Source of the DNA: BOG-908 sp963850605
GTDB lineage: Bacteria > Pseudomonadota > Alphaproteobacteria > Acetobacterales > Acetobacteraceae
DNA: 64,000 nt
Direction of reading: 5' to 3'
NCBI GenBank assembly: GCA_963850605.1
Contig: CAWKLX010000009.1
Span: forward strand, 18,762 to 82,761
Shown here: piece by piece, positions 1 to 9,497 of the stretch
Layout of the letters: every line of letters begins with the position of its first letter
Position numbering within the stretch: position 1 is the stretch's first letter
Position numbers and translations under genes: made by a program
The notes under the pieces: model-generated
Database searches by the model: none
Seen by the model: only the letters and a program-made list of their open reading frames with translations
What the model was told of the DNA's origin: nothing

Positions 1-1
1 A

Positions 2-223
2 TTGATCGCGAAAGCCCTGCCAATCCTAGCGGAGCTGGCCACGCTTGAAGAGCAGGGCCAGGTGGCGCCGGAACGCGCCGAACTCCTGCGCCGTAAGGTT
101 CTCACGGGGGCAACGAAGTTTATCGAAAGCGGGTCTTCCATTCCGGAAATGAGCGATCTCAGTCTGTATGTGCCTCGGCAGGTTTTGGCACCGAAGGAAG
201 CTCTGCTGCTCGAAAGCAAGTAA
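2..223 (+). CDS. 3' part of a hypothetical protein (truncated by the window edge)
   Basis: An open frame enters from the left edge and ends at a TAA at 221-223. The visible 73 residues are mostly charged and helical with no membrane segment or family motif that I recognise, and the apparent TTG at position 2 is not necessarily the start. The gene runs toward the zinc-motif gene on the opposite strand, and a perfect 10-bp hairpin sits between the two 3' ends. The function cannot be inferred from this fragment. Confidence 0.4.
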   Translation: MIAKALPILAELATLEEQGQVAPERAELLRRKVLTGATKFIESGSSIPEMSDLSLYVPRQVLAPKEALLLESK

Positions 224-225
224 GC

Positions 226-265
226 GGTTCTTTTCTGAAGAAAAGAACCAAAAGACTTTTACTTA
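226..265. repeat. Hairpin repeat copy A, probable bidirectional terminator
   Basis: Arms 226-235 (GGTTCTTTTC) and 240-249 (GAAAAGAACC) are perfect reverse complements around a TGAA loop, followed by an A/T-rich tail. The hairpin begins 3 bases after the stop at 223 and ends 14 bases before the stop of the convergent gene at 263. The same design recurs near 18.9, 21.5 and 38.3 kb. The position and the symmetrical T- and A-tracts suggest rho-independent termination in both directions (inference). Confidence 0.7.
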
Positions 266-853
266 TCCCGTGAACGCTGCCCAGCTTTCCGCGGTGCGGC
301 CACCTCGGGCCTTGCGCATGCGTTCGACCTGGCGGCTGAACCTTGGCCCGTACACGCGCAGACAGATATACAGGATCGGTCGCCCCTGCGGCAGCGTCCT
401 TGCCAACGCCTCCATGCCCGCCGGCACACCCGGATGCGGCACCACCTGGCTCTCCTCGGACGGATACGCCACCGGCTCCGCCAGCACATGGCTCAGATGC
501 GGACACAGCTTTCTGGCCCGCTTCCCGCACGCCAGATGCACCGGCGGCACGGTGCCGGCATAGCGCATCCCATCCCCCACCGCCGCGAACCCGCCCAACT
601 CCACCGGAAAAATATAGCGGTCCCCCTTCAGCGTCCGCCGCCCGCACACATGGCACAACTGCCCCAACACCCCCAGCCGCTGCCGCGTCACATGCACCGC
701 CGCAAACCGCGGCACCCCCTCCCCCGGCCGCTGCACCTGCACCAAATCGGCATAACCGGGAAAATCGGCGGAGGGGGACAGCTCATAACTATCTTCGGCG
801 GTCCAGGAGACCGACCACGGAACGTTCTCCCCGACTGTCCAGCGTGTTGTCAT
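263..853 (-). CDS. Hypothetical protein with Cys/His zinc-type motifs
   Basis: The 196-residue product has no signal peptide or obvious membrane helix. Residues around 88-91 read CHVC, and a second cluster near 127-138 reads CGKRARKLCPHL, so four cysteines plus histidines could hold a structural zinc ion. I do not recognise the family. The gene is convergent with the partial gene on its left and lies downstream of the vapC-type toxin on the same strand, with only 24 bases between them, so the three minus-strand genes could share a transcript. Metal binding is inferred from residue spacing only. Confidence 0.5.
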   Translation of the reverse strand: MTTRWTVGENVPWSVSWTAEDSYELSPSADFPGYADLVQVQRPGEGVPRFAAVHVTRQRLGVLGQLCHVCGRRTLKGDRYIFPVELGGFAAVGDGMRYAGTVPPVHLACGKRARKLCPHLSHVLAEPVAYPSEESQVVPHPGVPAGMEALARTLPQGRPILYICLRVYGPRFSRQVERMRKARGGRTAESWAAFTG

Positions 854-877
854 AAGTCGTTTCGTGGTCGCGACATG

Positions 878-1264
878 TCAGCTGGAACATGTCATATGGC
901 GCACAGGATAGAACGGCATATGGCGATCGTTCGAGACTAATGTTGCATCCTCGACGATCGCCTGCGCGATAAGCAGATGATCGAAAGGATCGCCATGGTG
1001 CTTGGGCAGGCGGGCGAGTTCCAGAAGGTGCGCATGGGCGATTGGGATCGAAGTAAAGCCGGCACTGGCCGAATCACGGATAATCTCGCCAAGATCGGCC
1101 TCAAGCTTGCCTGTGCGCATCTTCAGCACGATTTCCCAAATCGACACGATGCTGACGATGACCGTGTGGGCCGGATCGATAATCAACGCGCGGGAGTGCA
1201 CGCCAAGCGACGAATCATCGGTCAGGCACCATAGCAGAACATGCGTATCCAGAAGCAGCTTCAA
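878..1264 (-). CDS. vapC: PIN-domain toxin, VapC type
   Basis: The 128-residue protein begins MKLLLDTHVLLW, the classic PIN-domain opening with the first catalytic Asp at residue 6. A central SIWEI supplies the conserved Glu, and GDPFDHLLIAQA followed by SNDRHM gives the C-terminal acidic residues. PIN toxins are Mg-dependent ribonucleases that cut tRNA or mRNA and are held inactive by a partner antitoxin. Its ATG overlaps the stop of the upstream antitoxin by 4 bases (1261-1264), indicating translational coupling. The target RNA cannot be predicted from sequence. Confidence 0.88.
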   Translation of the reverse strand: MKLLLDTHVLLWCLTDDSSLGVHSRALIIDPAHTVIVSIVSIWEIVLKMRTGKLEADLGEIIRDSASAGFTSIPIAHAHLLELARLPKHHGDPFDHLLIAQAIVEDATLVSNDRHMPFYPVRHMTCSS

Positions 1265-1530
1265 AGACCGCCTTCCATGGCCGCCAGCATGTCCTCAGGC
1301 CAGGTGTCGAAATCCGGTGCCATGTGAATCTTGCCACGCAGGGTGCCCAACTTCCGCGGCGCCGCGCGCCGGACAGAGGGCGGGCCGATCTCGGCGATGA
1401 CCTGGTCGTGGGAGGTGATCAGGAAAGATTGTCCAGCCTGAGCCTGCCGCATGAAGCCGGCAAACTTGGCGCGAAACTCCCGCACTCCGATCTTGGGCAG
1501 GGTTTCGGCATTCGAGGGCAGGCCCGGCAC
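1261..1530 (-). CDS. Phd/YefM-family antitoxin of the PIN toxin
   Basis: The 89-residue protein contains KIGVREFRAKFAGFMRQA and FLITSHDQVIAEIGP, the strand-helix DNA-binding pattern of Phd/YefM antitoxins. The C-terminal half (PDFDTWPEDMLAAMEGGL) is acidic and likely binds the toxin. I chose the GTG at 1530-1528 because a GGAG sits 6 bases upstream on the minus strand. A 29-bp imperfect palindrome begins 9 bases upstream of the start, which fits autoregulation by the antitoxin-toxin complex. The overlap with the toxin start completes a standard type II module. Confidence 0.85.
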   Translation of the reverse strand: MPGLPSNAETLPKIGVREFRAKFAGFMRQAQAGQSFLITSHDQVIAEIGPPSVRRAAPRKLGTLRGKIHMAPDFDTWPEDMLAAMEGGL

Positions 1531-1539
1531 GGCGCACTC

Positions 1540-1568
1540 CTATGTAGTCACATATTGTGTACACATAG
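1540..1568. promoter_or_regulatory. Palindromic operator of the toxin-antitoxin pair
   Basis: The outer arms CTATGT and ACATAG are perfect reverse complements, and inner CACA/TGTG blocks also match, giving a 29-bp imperfect palindrome centred near 1554. It lies directly upstream of the antitoxin start and its ribosome-binding site. Phd-type antitoxins bind such palindromes to repress their own operon, so this is the expected operator (inference from position and family). Confidence 0.65.
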
Positions 1569-1661
1569 CCAGTCTCGGCGTCAATCGTCCGGTATTCCTG
1601 ATCGGGCCAGTGGTGTAGCTTGGTGCCGCGTCTGCCCGCCATGCTTTACCGGAGACCGCCC

Positions 1662-2353
1662 GTGAACGCCGCCATCCTGATCTTTCCGGGCACCAACCGC
1701 GAGCGCGACGCCGCCATCGCCCTGCACCAGGCCACCGGCCGCGCACCCACAAAAATCTGGCACGGCGAGACGACCCTGCCAGACGGGCTGGATCTGGCCG
1801 TCCTTCCCGGCGGGTTCAGCCACGGCGACTACCTGCGCTGCGGCGCCATGGCGGCCCAATCGCCGATCATGCCCGCCCTGCACGCTTTCGCCGCGCGCGG
1901 CGGCCACGTGCTGGGCATCTGCAACGGCTTCCAAATCCTGACGGAAGCCGGCCTGCTGCCCGGCGCCCTGCTGCGCAACGCCAACCTGCGTTTCCTCTCG
2001 CGCGACTGCCACCTGCGGGTGGAGCGCGCCGACACCGCCTTCACCCGCCACTACCAGCGCGGCCAGGTGTTCCGCGCCCCCATGGCCCACGGCGACGGCA
2101 ACTTCTTCGCCGACGCTGAAACGGTAGCCATGCTGGAGGGCGAGGGGCGCGTGGCCTTCCGCTACGTCACCCCGTCCGGCGAGACGACGCCGGCCAGCAA
2201 CCCGAACGGCAGCATCAACGCCATCGCCGGCGTGCTGAGCCAGAACGGCCGCGTGCTGGGGCTGATGCCGCACCCGGAGGATCTGGTCGATCCGCTGATG
2301 GGCGGCACGGATGGGCGGCCGTTGTTCGAGGGACTGGTCGAGGCGCTGGCCGC

Positions 2354-2357
<4 letters not shown>
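1662..2357 (+). CDS. purQ: Phosphoribosylformylglycinamidine synthase, glutaminase subunit PurQ
   Basis: PurQ hydrolyses glutamine and supplies ammonia to PurL in step four of de novo purine synthesis. The glutaminase nucleophile lies in GICNGFQIL, the oxyanion region in PGGFSHGDYLRCGA, and the His/Glu pair in LMPHPEDL near the C terminus. The start is the GTG at 1662 (VNAAILIFPG) preceded by GGAG at 1651-1654; an ORF opening at 1620 adds a leader without family similarity. At 231 residues it has normal family length. Its stop overlaps the purL GTG (GTGA). A purS gene, the usual third subunit and often directly upstream, is not seen here. Confidence 0.95.
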
Positions 2358-4537
<2,180 letters not shown>

Positions 4538-4547
4538 GGGTTTTACC

Positions 4548-4808
4548 ATGGCAATGTCAGCCACCGAGATCGAGACACTGATCCGCACCGCCCTGCCCGA
4601 CGCCGAGGTGAGCGTGGAGGATCTGGCCGGCGACGGCGACCACTACGCCGCCCGCATCGTCAGCGAATCGTTCCGCGGCCGCAGCCGCATCCAGCAGCAC
4701 CAGATGGTTTTTTCCGCCCTCGGCGGCCGCATGGGCGGCGTGCTGCACGCCCTGGCGCTGCAAACCTCAGTGCCAGAAAGCGCCAGCTTCAAGGAGACCG
4801 CACAATGA
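4548..4808 (+). CDS. bolA: BolA-family protein
   Basis: The product has about 86 residues with the BolA/IbaG fold: an N-terminal helix (IETLIRTALPDAEVSVEDL), then DHYAARIVSESFRGRSRIQQHQ and the conserved histidine in the RIQQHQMVF segment. BolA proteins bind monothiol glutaredoxins through a shared 2Fe-2S cluster and act in iron-sulfur trafficking and iron sensing. The ATG at 4548 starts 10 bases after the purL stop. The stop overlaps the grxD start (ATGA), and BolA next to a CGFS glutaredoxin is a well-known functional pairing. Confidence 0.92.
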   Translation: MAMSATEIETLIRTALPDAEVSVEDLAGDGDHYAARIVSESFRGRSRIQQHQMVFSALGGRMGGVLHALALQTSVPESASFKETAQ

Positions 4809-5143
4809 GCGACACAGTCACCGCCCGCATCGAACACGAGATCGCGGAAAACCCGGTCATGCTCTACATGAAGGGCACGGCCATGTTTCCGCAATGCGGC
4901 TTTTCCGCCCGCGTCGTGCAAATCCTGTCCCATCTCGGCGTCAAATTCGCGACCGCCAACGTGCTGGAAGATGCCGAACTGCGCGAAGGCATCAAACAGT
5001 TCTCGCAATGGCCGACGGTTCCGCAGCTCTACGTCAAGGGCGAGTTCGTCGGCGGCTGCGACATCGTGACCGAAATGTTCCAGGCCGGCGAGCTGGAGCA
5101 GCTTTTTGCCGAAAAGGGCGTGGCGCATACCGCGCAGGCTTGA
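4805..5143 (+). CDS. grxD: Monothiol glutaredoxin, Grx4/GrxD type
   Basis: The 112-residue protein carries the CGFS active site in FPQCGFSARVVQIL, the cis-proline motif WPTVPQLYVKGEFVGG, and the glutathione-contacting CDIVTEMFQAGEL. CGFS glutaredoxins carry and transfer 2Fe-2S clusters in the cytoplasm and pair with BolA, whose gene overlaps this start by 4 bases. It is the last gene of the purQ-purL-bolA-grxD string; the 400 bases that follow have no gene. Confidence 0.95.
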   Translation: MSDTVTARIEHEIAENPVMLYMKGTAMFPQCGFSARVVQILSHLGVKFATANVLEDAELREGIKQFSQWPTVPQLYVKGEFVGGCDIVTEMFQAGELEQLFAEKGVAHTAQA

Positions 5144-5310
5144 AATGCCGCTCTCTACCGCCACTCGATCCGGCTGCAAAAGGCTATAAGCCGTTCCGGA
5201 AATGTGTCCGTGGGAACTCTCTAGCGTGATCGCTGACAACTGGCTCCCGCCAGGCTGATTGAGGCTCTCGGAAGGGCAGTCGCCCGAGGCGACTTCAGCA
5301 AGAAAGCTCA

Positions 5311-5426
5311 ACCACGAACACACGACGGCCACAAAGAAAGCCGGGTCCGTCAGAGTTGCGTGCAGTGCCTCCCAAAGCGAAACAAGGAAGCAATGCTTCT
5401 TGGTGTCGTGTGTGCCTTCGTGGTGT
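5311..5426. repeat. Long imperfect inverted repeat
   Basis: The left arm at 5311-5341 begins ACCACGAACACACGACGG, and the right arm at 5395-5426 ends CCTTCGTGGTGT. The reverse complement of the right arm aligns with the left over about 30 bases with a few gaps. About 53 bases separate them. It could be a mobile-element remnant or two inserted copies of one genomic repeat in opposite orientation. Confidence 0.55.
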
Positions 5427-5523
5427 ATAATGCTGCGATCAGAACGGATACACTCGTCATCCAGCGTAGAAGGCACGTTGAAGCAATTTGACCTCAGCTT
5501 CCCGCCCAGTGCTGTCACACGAG

Positions 5524-5544
5524 GACCGTTTGATCTAAACGGTC
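5524..5544. promoter_or_regulatory. Palindromic operator before the TetR gene
   Basis: The sequence GACCGTTT, five spacer bases, then AAACGGTC forms a perfect 8+8 palindrome ending 5 bases before the regulator ATG at 5550. TetR-family proteins usually repress their own promoter by binding such palindromes, so self-regulation is the likely role. The distance is short enough that binding would also block ribosome access or early elongation. Confidence 0.65.
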
Positions 5545-5549
5545 TTCAC

Positions 5550-6176
5550 ATGAGCTTCGGCCCCAAACCCACGCGCGCCTACCACCACGGCAATTTGCGC
5601 GAGGCCATGGTGGCCGCCGCCCTCGACCTGATCGCCACCGCCGGCGCCAACGGGTTCACCCTCGCCGAGGTGGCACGCGCCGTCGGCGTCAGCGGCGCCG
5701 CCCCCTACCGCCACTTCAAGGACCGCAACGCCCTGGTGGCAGAAATCGCGCGCCAGGGTTTCGACAAATTCGCCGAGGAGCTGTTCGCGGCCTGGGACGA
5801 CGGCAAACCCCATGCAGTGGCCGCCATAGAAGCCGTCGCCCGCGCCTACCTGTCCTTCGCCCGACGCGAACCGGCTTTTTACGCCGCCATGTTCGAACCA
5901 GGCTTCGCACTCGATGAAGATGCGACACTCCTCGCCTCCTCCGAACGCGCCTTCGGCGTCATGCGCCTGGCCGCCGACGCCGCCACACGCGCCATGCCGG
6001 CCAAGGGACGCCCGCCCGCGCTGATGGTGGCCCTGCACATCTGGTCCATGGCCCACGGCGTCGCCTCCCTGTTCATCGAAGGGCCAAGCGGGTCCCGCCG
6101 CCGCCTGCCGATGTCACCGGAGGATTTGCTGGAGGCCGGGCTGCTGATCTATCTTCAATCCGTCGGCGCACCATAA
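5550..6176 (+). CDS. TetR/AcrR-family transcriptional regulator
   Basis: The 208-residue protein has the TetR N-terminal DNA-binding domain at residues 11-60: NLREAMVAAALDLIATAGA, then FTLAEVARAVGVSGAAPYRHF with the recognition helix. The C-terminal part contains AYLSFARREPAFYAAMFEPG and MVALHIWSMAHGVASLFIEG, typical of the TetR_C_33/WHG-type ligand domain. I chose the ATG at 5550 because it follows the palindrome and excludes a leader of unrelated sequence. The GFA-type gene starts 12 bases downstream on the same strand, so the two are probably cotranscribed. The ligand is unknown. Confidence 0.88.
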   Translation: MSFGPKPTRAYHHGNLREAMVAAALDLIATAGANGFTLAEVARAVGVSGAAPYRHFKDRNALVAEIARQGFDKFAEELFAAWDDGKPHAVAAIEAVARAYLSFARREPAFYAAMFEPGFALDEDATLLASSERAFGVMRLAADAATRAMPAKGRPPALMVALHIWSMAHGVASLFIEGPSGSRRRLPMSPEDLLEAGLLIYLQSVGAP

Positions 6177-6188
6177 AGCGAGCCACGC

Positions 6189-6629
6189 ATGAGCGACCCG
6201 GTCAAAGCGGCGTGTCATTGCAAAACGGTTCGCTTCGAAGTCGCCTTGGCCGACGGCCTGACGAAGCCACGCCGGTGCAACTGCACCTATTGCCGCATGC
6301 GCGGCGCGGTCGCCCTCTCGGCCAATCTTGGCGACATCACCTTCATCTCCGGCGAGGACGCGCTCACGCTCTACACCTTCAACACCGGCGCCGCGCAACA
6401 CTATTTCTGCTCGGTCTGCGGCATCACCACGCATCACCGCCGGCGCTCGAACCCGAACCAGTTCGGCGTCAACGCCGCGTGCCTGGAAGGCGTCAGCCCG
6501 TTCGATTTCGCCCGCATACCCGTCCTGAACGGAACGCAGCATCCGCGCGACGTGCCGGACGGCACGTGGAACCCGCTCGCCGGCTGGCTGACCTACACGC
6601 CAGCCACGTCCGGTCACGACACCCCTTGA
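6189..6629 (+). CDS. GFA/CENP-V-family zinc protein
   Basis: The 146-residue product has the zinc pattern of the GFA (glutathione-dependent formaldehyde-activating) fold: CHCKTVRFEV near residue 9, CNCTYCRMRGAV near 30, and YFCSVCGITTHH near 75. Family members bind structural and catalytic zinc through these cysteines. Only a few are shown to act on S-hydroxymethylglutathione, so the substrate here is open. It lies 12 bases after the TetR gene, which may control it. Length and motif order are normal. Confidence 0.85.
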   Translation: MSDPVKAACHCKTVRFEVALADGLTKPRRCNCTYCRMRGAVALSANLGDITFISGEDALTLYTFNTGAAQHYFCSVCGITTHHRRRSNPNQFGVNAACLEGVSPFDFARIPVLNGTQHPRDVPDGTWNPLAGWLTYTPATSGHDTP

Positions 6630-6657
6630 CGCCCGGCCCGTTTCATCCATCTATGTA

Positions 6658-6672
6658 AATGTGTTTCACATT
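6658..6672. promoter_or_regulatory. Short perfect palindrome upstream of the DUF2852 gene
   Basis: AATGTG, TTT, CACATT forms a perfect 6+3+6 palindrome 17 bases before the GTG start at 6690. Its arms resemble half sites of CRP/FNR-like regulators, but the spacing is not the canonical one. The role as an operator is inferred from position only. Confidence 0.4.
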
Positions 6673-6689
6673 CACACAGGGGACGTGCC

Positions 6690-7073
6690 GTGGCGGTAGT
6701 CGAAAAACTGGACGAGTATGGCAAGGGCGCCTGGATCGCCTTGATCATCCTCGGCTTCTGGGTGTTCTGGCCGATCGGCCTGACCGCCCTGGCTTTCGTA
6801 ATATTCAGCGGCCGCGGCCGTGCCTGGCGCATGCAACAGCGCGGCCAGTGGTACAACGCCAACATGCGCGGCTGCGGCATGGGCCGCATGCGCGGCATGC
6901 GCAGCAGCGGCAACGCGGCGTTCGACGAATACCGCGCCGAGACGATCAAGCGCCTGGAGGACGAGCAGAAGGAGTTCGTCGAGTACCTGGAAAAACTGCG
7001 TCAGGCCAAGGACAAGCAGGAGTTCGACCAGTTCATGGCCGACCGCCGCGGCCGGACCGACATCGCCGCCTGA
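6690..7073 (+). CDS. DUF2852 membrane protein
   Basis: The 127-residue protein has one strong N-terminal membrane helix (WIALIILGFWVFWPIGLTAL), then a short basic stretch RGRGRAWRMQQRG. A Gly/Met/Arg-rich segment follows, with repeated RGCGMGRMRGMR-type residues, and the C terminus is a charged coiled-coil-like helix (FDEYRAETIKRLEDEQKEF). This order matches the DUF2852 family of alphaproteobacteria, whose function is unknown. The start is the GTG at 6690, with AGGGGA 6 bases upstream. A strong hairpin terminator follows the gene. Confidence 0.8.
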   Translation: MAVVEKLDEYGKGAWIALIILGFWVFWPIGLTALAFVIFSGRGRAWRMQQRGQWYNANMRGCGMGRMRGMRSSGNAAFDEYRAETIKRLEDEQKEFVEYLEKLRQAKDKQEFDQFMADRRGRTDIAA

Positions 7074-7096
7074 AGCTCACCTGTAACCGACAGTCA

Positions 7097-7130
7097 GCAG
7101 GACCGGGATGCGTTCCGGTCCTGCCACTTT
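7097..7130 (+). terminator. Rho-independent-type terminator
   Basis: Arms GCAGGACCGG (7097-7106) and CCGGTCCTGC (7115-7124) pair perfectly around an 8-base loop and are followed by CACTTT. It lies 24 bases after the DUF2852 stop, so it probably ends that transcript. The following T tract is short. Confidence 0.75.
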
Positions 7131-7175
7131 GTACAGACGTTTGGCCGGACAAACTTGCCCAGCTCCCGTAAGCCA

Positions 7176-7195
7176 AACTAACATGATTGTTAGTT
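7176..7195. promoter_or_regulatory. Palindrome upstream of an orphan gene
   Basis: AACTAAC, ATGATT, GTTAGTT is a perfect 7+6+7 palindrome, AT-rich in a GC-rich setting, 18 bases before the ATG at 7214. It is likely an operator or overlaps the promoter of the downstream gene; the cognate regulator is not evident in the window. Confidence 0.5.
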
Positions 7196-7213
7196 CAGCC
7201 CCGGGAGCCTTTC

Positions 7214-8158
7214 ATGGTCGCCAGTCCGCCGCCCGTTTTCGTCCTGCTCGACCTCTGCCCGCCCCCGTCCGACAGCCACCAGCGAAAGACGGACCCGGCA
7301 GCACTGGCCACGCCCGGCCTCTCCGGCGTGCTGTTTCACACGCAGATGGCGGACCACCTCGCCTCCCGCTTCGACGCGATCGACTACGTGCTGAGCACCG
7401 CCCCGGAAAACCTGATGCTGCGCATGGGCACCGTCGGCATGCCGGCACCGCCGGACGCGACATACCGCACCATCACGCTCGACATTTCGTTACGCGACCA
7501 GGCCCCGGTCAGCACCGCGCTGCCCATCATCTGGGACCCGGCCTTCGAAGCCGATTTTGTAGAATCCTACAGCCTGGCGGCGGATTACCTGCGTGCGCAG
7601 GGAGCCTGGGACCGCCTGCACGGGGTGAATTTCTGCCCGATCGCGCGATACGCGCAGGATATGGAATTCCAGGTCCCCTCGCATAACCCGGCCCCCTACA
7701 GCCAGGATTTCTCCGCCGAATGGCTGAACGCCGGCTACAGCGAGGCGGCAGTCACGGGCGCGCTCGCCCGCATCTTCGCCGGCCTGAACGCGCTGTTCGC
7801 CGGCCTGCCGATCGCCTTCCCCATGCTGACGGCCGAGCAGCAGCAGCTCGGCGGCAAGTGGGACAGCCAAGGCACCTTCGCCCGCGCGATGCTGGACGCC
7901 ATGATGCAAGCCGCTCCTACCGGCCTGCTGGTGCCGGAAAACCTGACCGTCACCGAACACAGCACAACGAGCTGGGCCGCCACGCAAGGTGCGCGCCTCG
8001 GACGTCTGGGCCTGCAGCTCGGCACCACACCGCGCACACCGGCCGAGATCCAGGGGGCCGTAGCGCGCGCCCTGACGTTCAAGCCGGACTGGCTGGAGGT
8101 ACACCCCTTTCAGGCCGCCGACGCCATGGCATACCTGGCATCGCAGCCCACCGTGTGA
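7214..8158 (+). CDS. Conserved-looking hypothetical protein (314 aa)
   Basis: I do not recognise this protein. It has no signal peptide or membrane helix and appears to be soluble, with alternating strand and helix stretches such as VFVLLDLCPPP at the N terminus, FDAIDYVLSTAPENLMLRMG, and repeated Ala-rich helices. The ATG at 7214 (MVASPPPVFVLL) is preferred over an upstream alternative at 7187 because GGGA lies 7 bases before it. It stands alone between a terminator and palindrome on one side and the 3' end of the rpsD operon on the other. Codon use looks like that of its neighbours. Confidence 0.55.
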   Translation: MVASPPPVFVLLDLCPPPSDSHQRKTDPAALATPGLSGVLFHTQMADHLASRFDAIDYVLSTAPENLMLRMGTVGMPAPPDATYRTITLDISLRDQAPVSTALPIIWDPAFEADFVESYSLAADYLRAQGAWDRLHGVNFCPIARYAQDMEFQVPSHNPAPYSQDFSAEWLNAGYSEAAVTGALARIFAGLNALFAGLPIAFPMLTAEQQQLGGKWDSQGTFARAMLDAMMQAAPTGLLVPENLTVTEHSTTSWAATQGARLGRLGLQLGTTPRTPAEIQGAVARALTFKPDWLEVHPFQAADAMAYLASQPTV

Positions 8159-8179
8159 ACCGTCAGGCCGCGCGCGGGC

Positions 8180-9424
8180 TCAACCGCCTTTGACCAATAC
8201 CATCGGCGACAAGCCGGCCGGCACGACGGGAAACTCCATGCGCGTACCGAGGGGAGACGTTTCGAAGGCACGGGCGCGCCTTACAAAATCGGTATGCGGC
8301 ATGGGCAGTTCCAAGAAATTCGTCGGTATGGCCCAGCCTACAACCAGAGCAAGCAGCGACCGCCCTGTCCAGCCGAGCCATCTCCGCCGATCGGCTGCCA
8401 GGGTGAACAGCACGGCCATCCACGCCAAGATCGCAAAATAGAAATAGCGGCTGCCGACCGGCGGGTGGGTCAGCACCGCCCATTGTGGACCGGTGGCCGA
8501 GGCTTGCGGGCTCACCATCGCTGCAGCCGACACCAGCGCCGCGAACAACGCCAATGCTCGTAGCGCGATGCCACCCCTCATCAGGGCCACGACCCCCAGG
8601 CCCCCGCCCGCGAAAGCTGCCAACAGCAGCGGCACGTTACTCTGCCAGGCCGGCAGGCTCGGCAACGTCATGGCCGTCCTCAGCCCGAGTTCGCCGCCCG
8701 CCAGGACCTGCATGGCGAAAACCCGTGCCAGCATGCGCGGCCCGGCGCCGAGCGGCCCCGGTGCACGATGTGCTTGCGCACCGTGAACAATAAACCAAAG
8801 CTGCACGCCCGCGGTCGCCGCCAGGATGCACGCGTGCCAGACATCCGCACGCGCGCGCCGCCTCCATGTCTGCCACCACGCGATCGGCATGAGCAGCAGG
8901 CAGAATGGTCCGCTGAGACCCGAAATGACGAGCACGGCCGCATCGAACGCTGTGGCGAACCGGCCGCGTGGCGGCGTCGCGATGATGATCTGCAGTGCCA
9001 CCAGCGCCAGGTTCCACGGGGCATTTGTCAGATTTGCAAACGTCTCGACATTGTCGGGCAGCAACACATACAGCAAGGCGAAAGCCAGACGAGCGGCCGG
9101 GTTCGGCCAGACGGGATGCATGCGCGGGGACAGCAAAAACAGGGCCGGCAGCACCTGCACGCAGATCGCGACGCAGGCGAAGAACGTGGGCACCGATGTC
9201 AGCGGCAGCACTTGCGCGGCCAGGCCCCCCAAGCGTTGCAGCGTGTTGAGATAGCCGCCGACAGGCATGGTCAGGCACCGAAAGCCCAGCCGATATGCAT
9301 CCGGATACCACGACCAGCCGTCATCGCCCCACAGCTCGGCGCGGAAAACCACGTCCGGCCGACGCGCCACCAGCAACCCCACACACCACAACCCAATCAC
9401 CGCAAGGCCGGCGGGTGTTCCCAT
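8180..9424 (-). CDS. Polytopic membrane protein of unknown function
   Basis: The roughly 414-residue product has many hydrophobic helices (for example LAVIGLWCVGLLVA, FACVAICVQVLPALFLL, LVALQIIIATP, LLLAAFAGGGLGVVALM, ALALFAALVSAAAMV), suggesting about ten membrane spans. A soluble patch WGDDGWSWYPDAYRLG after the first helix resembles the acidic first loop of GT-C type glycosyltransferases, but no full signature is clear. The ATG at 9424 avoids reading back into prfC, which the longer frame would overlap. It closes the rpsD-glycosyltransferase-prfC run. A link to cell-surface glycans is only a guess from the neighbouring glycosyltransferase. Confidence 0.6.
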   Translation of the reverse strand: MGTPAGLAVIGLWCVGLLVARRPDVVFRAELWGDDGWSWYPDAYRLGFRCLTMPVGGYLNTLQRLGGLAAQVLPLTSVPTFFACVAICVQVLPALFLLSPRMHPVWPNPAARLAFALLYVLLPDNVETFANLTNAPWNLALVALQIIIATPPRGRFATAFDAAVLVISGLSGPFCLLLMPIAWWQTWRRRARADVWHACILAATAGVQLWFIVHGAQAHRAPGPLGAGPRMLARVFAMQVLAGGELGLRTAMTLPSLPAWQSNVPLLLAAFAGGGLGVVALMRGGIALRALALFAALVSAAAMVSPQASATGPQWAVLTHPPVGSRYFYFAILAWMAVLFTLAADRRRWLGWTGRSLLALVVGWAIPTNFLELPMPHTDFVRRARAFETSPLGTRMEFPVVPAGLSPMVLVKGG

Positions 9425-9497
9425 CCAGGCCAGCGCTGTGCGCCGCCCGAAGCGGCGATCCCGTAGCAGCCGATTCGGCGAAGAACTCGTGCAAGCC

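Larger units (their letters stand above)
5144..5549. other. Gene-free spacer with inverted repeats
   Basis: I see no convincing gene in these 406 bases between grxD and the TetR gene. The open frame that crosses it from 5259 is only an N-terminal extension of the regulator frame and has no family similarity. The spacer holds a long imperfect inverted repeat (5311-5426) and a perfect short palindrome directly before the regulator start (5524-5544), so it is probably a regulatory and repeat-bearing segment. Confidence 0.6.
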
